Assembly (NCBI GenBank): GCA_964627045.1
Contig: CAZVIK010000223.1
Coordinates: forward strand, 1 to 6,280
Direction of reading: 5' to 3'
Length of the DNA: 6,280 nt
DNA from: CAZVIK01 sp964627045
Lineage (GTDB): Bacteria > Acidobacteriota > Terriglobia > Bryobacterales > Bryobacteraceae
How positions within the stretch are numbered: position 1 is the first letter of the stretch; each line of letters starts with the position of its first letter. The position numbers and the translations under genes are program-made. The notes below the pieces were generated by a model. The model was not told the origin of the DNA and made no database searches. It was given only the letters and a program-made list of their open reading frames with translations. This document shows positions 5,055 to 6,280 of this stretch, one piece after another.

Positions 5055-6280
5055 AGATCTCTCCCTTGGGCGTGCCGGAACCCGATGGTCACCTTACCGG
5101 TGCGGCCATCGTAGCCCACCTTGGTGACGAGGGTTCGGATGAGCTTCTCCCGCTCGCGCGTGGTAAGCGATTCCCAAACTGGCTCAAACCTTTCAAGAGT
5201 CCGCTGGATGTCGTCCGGATCGGCAGCGGCTTCTTCTGCGGCCTTCATCTTCACAGCCAGTTCGACGAGATTGCGCTCCGAAGCTTCGATCTCTTGCTGG
5301 AGGCCGGCAATCCGGTCGAACCGCGCTGCGGAATCGCTCTTCTTGTCGGCCGCCTGGCGTGCGAGGCCACCGTTCAGCTTCTGCAGTTTCTTACGCAGTT
5401 CCTCCTGCTCCGCCTCGATATGGGCGCGCCGGCTGCGATCGTCGGCCTCTACGCCGGCCACGACCTGCGCCCGGAGTTTTCCGTCGCGGCCCAGTACCCG
5501 AATGCTGTCCAGGACCGCCGTCTCGATGACCGGCGCCGACACCGATTTCGTCTCGCACGACTTCCATCCCTTCTGCTGGGCGTTGTAGCAGACGTAGTAG
5601 CGGTACAGCTTCGGCTCGCGCGCCGTGTAAGTGTGGACCATCGGCGTGCCGCAGGGGGTGCAGAACAGGAGACCACGCAGCAGGGCGCCGTACTTGTTCT
5701 TGTTTCCGCCGCCGTTCGTGTGGCCGTTGTGGTGCAGATTGGACTGAACCAGATTCCACGTCGCCTCGTCCACCAGCGCCTCGTGCTCGCCCGCGTACAG
5801 TTTTCCCTTGTGATTGACGAAGCCCGTGTACAGCGGATTGGTGAGGAGCATGTAGACGGACTTCTTGATGAACGGCTTGCCGCCTCGTTCACGCCCGGCT
5901 TCCGTCTTCCACTGCTTGGTGCGCCATCCGAGGCGTTCGAGTTCGTGCACCACCGGCATCAGGGAGTGGTGCCGCAGGTACAAGTCGAAGATGTCCTTTA
6001 CCTGCCGGGCCTCGCCATTGTTCACGACCAAGCGGCCGCCGTTCGGATCGATGTCGTACCCGATCACCGGGTGCCCGCCGACCCACTTGCCCTTCTTCCG
6101 TGCCGCCGACATCTTGTCGCGCGTGCGCTCTGAGATGAGTTCGCGTTCAAATTGCGCGAAGGAGAGCAGGATGTTCAGTGTCAGCCGGCCAAGGGAACTC
6201 GTCGTGTTGAACTGCTGCGTGACGGACACGAAGCTGACGCCGCACCGGTCGAACGTCTCCATCAACTTGGCGAAGTCGAG
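5027..6280 (-). CDS. Large serine recombinase, C-terminal part (5' end off the window)
   Basis: The frame is open to the window edge, giving 417 residues without a true start. Residues 1 to about 50 are the end of the resolvase catalytic domain, with VSVTQQFNTTSSLGRLTLN (18-36) and the long helix ILLSFAQFERELISERTRD (37-55). The catalytic serine region is outside the window. The recombinase DNA-binding domain follows (about 65-180, with GYDIDPNGGRLVVN and LLTNPLYTGFVNH). Next is a zinc ribbon with four cysteines (C207, C210, C231, C242), a charged coiled coil (about 275-350) and a terminal domain ending in VTIGF. These enzymes act in the cytoplasm, catalysing integration or excision of phages and other elements between short attP and attB sites. 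All visible domains are intact and in usual order, so the gene looks functional as far as it can be seen. It is co-oriented and overlapping with the HTH gene downstream. Confidence 0.93.
   Translation of the reverse strand, partial: LDFAKLMETFDRCGVSFVSVTQQFNTTSSLGRLTLNILLSFAQFERELISERTRDKMSAARKKGKWVGGHPVIGYDIDPNGGRLVVNNGEARQVKDIFDLYLRHHSLMPVVHELERLGWRTKQWKTEAGRERGGKPFIKKSVYMLLTNPLYTGFVNHKGKLYAGEHEALVDEATWNLVQSNLHHNGHTNGGGNKNKYGALLRGLLFCTPCGTPMVHTYTAREPKLYRYYVCYNAQQKGWKSCETKSVSAPVIETAVLDSIRVLGRDGKLRAQVVAGVEADDRSRRAHIEAEQEELRKKLQKLNGGLARQAADKKSDSAARFDRIAGLQQEIEASERNLVELAVKMKAAEEAAADPDDIQRTLERFEPVWESLTTREREKLIRTLVTKVGYDGRTGKVTIGFRHAQGRDLCHANTNNQ
5058..5066 (-). promoter_or_regulatory. Shine-Dalgarno site of the HTH gene
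   Basis: The minus-strand sequence AAGGGAGAG sits three nt before the ATG at 5054, with its GGGAG core about six nt away. It lies inside the 3' end of the recombinase gene and supports the chosen start and the overlap of the two genes. Confidence 0.65.

Noticed and set aside
5066..6133. Long open frame of 355 codons on the plus strand
   Set aside because: It lies wholly antisense to the recombinase, whose domains are certain. Its translation is Arg/Leu/Val-rich with no recognisable domain, as expected from the opposite strand of a GC-rich gene.

Overview
The window looks like an accessory, mobile-element-linked region of a GC-rich bacterium. Shine-Dalgarno sequences and a sigma70-like promoter are visible. 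A proteobacterium is plausible, but no rRNA, tRNA or core gene anchors the taxonomy, so this is a weak inference. Every gene I accept is on the minus strand, so the natural reading direction is from position 6280 towards position 1.

Right part (6280 to about 4569): the C-terminal 417 codons of a large serine recombinase (recombinase domain, four-Cys zinc ribbon, coiled coil), whose catalytic N-terminus lies off the window. It is followed, with a 28-nt overlap, by a 161-aa protein with a helix-turn-helix-like segment. This is the mobility module of an integrative element. A short non-coding gap (about 4441-4568) follows.

Left part (4440 to 2): a good promoter with overlapping inverted repeats drives a compact five-gene operon. 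The genes in order are a small ribbon-helix-helix (RHH) regulator; a NADAR/YbiA-family N-glycosidase; a 649-aa protein joining a double SIS (sugar-phosphate-binding) region to a HAD phosphatase; a 368-aa protein with a phosphoribosyltransferase-like PRPP-loop motif; and the N-terminus of a P-loop ATPase resembling ORC/CDC6-type AAA+ proteins. Junctions are overlaps of 47, 4, 4 and 1 nt, which argues for translational coupling and one functional unit. The ATPase frame meets a TAG stop at positions 2-4 after only 166 aa, before any Walker B motif, so it may be broken or split.

Inference: the chemistry of the four enzymes converges on phosphoribosyl or ADP-ribosyl groups. The PRTase-like protein could form or break a ribose-phosphate N-glycosidic bond, the HAD could remove phosphate, the SIS region could bind or isomerise a sugar phosphate, and the NADAR protein could hydrolyse an N-glycosidic (ADP-)ribose linkage. 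An NTP-hydrolysing sensor or switch protein and an autoregulating RHH repressor complete the set. Together with the recombinase neighbour, this is best read as a candidate biological-conflict (anti-phage or toxin/antitoxin-like) system built on nucleotide or nucleic-acid ribosylation. No function here has been tested, and the individual family calls are stronger than the system-level claim.
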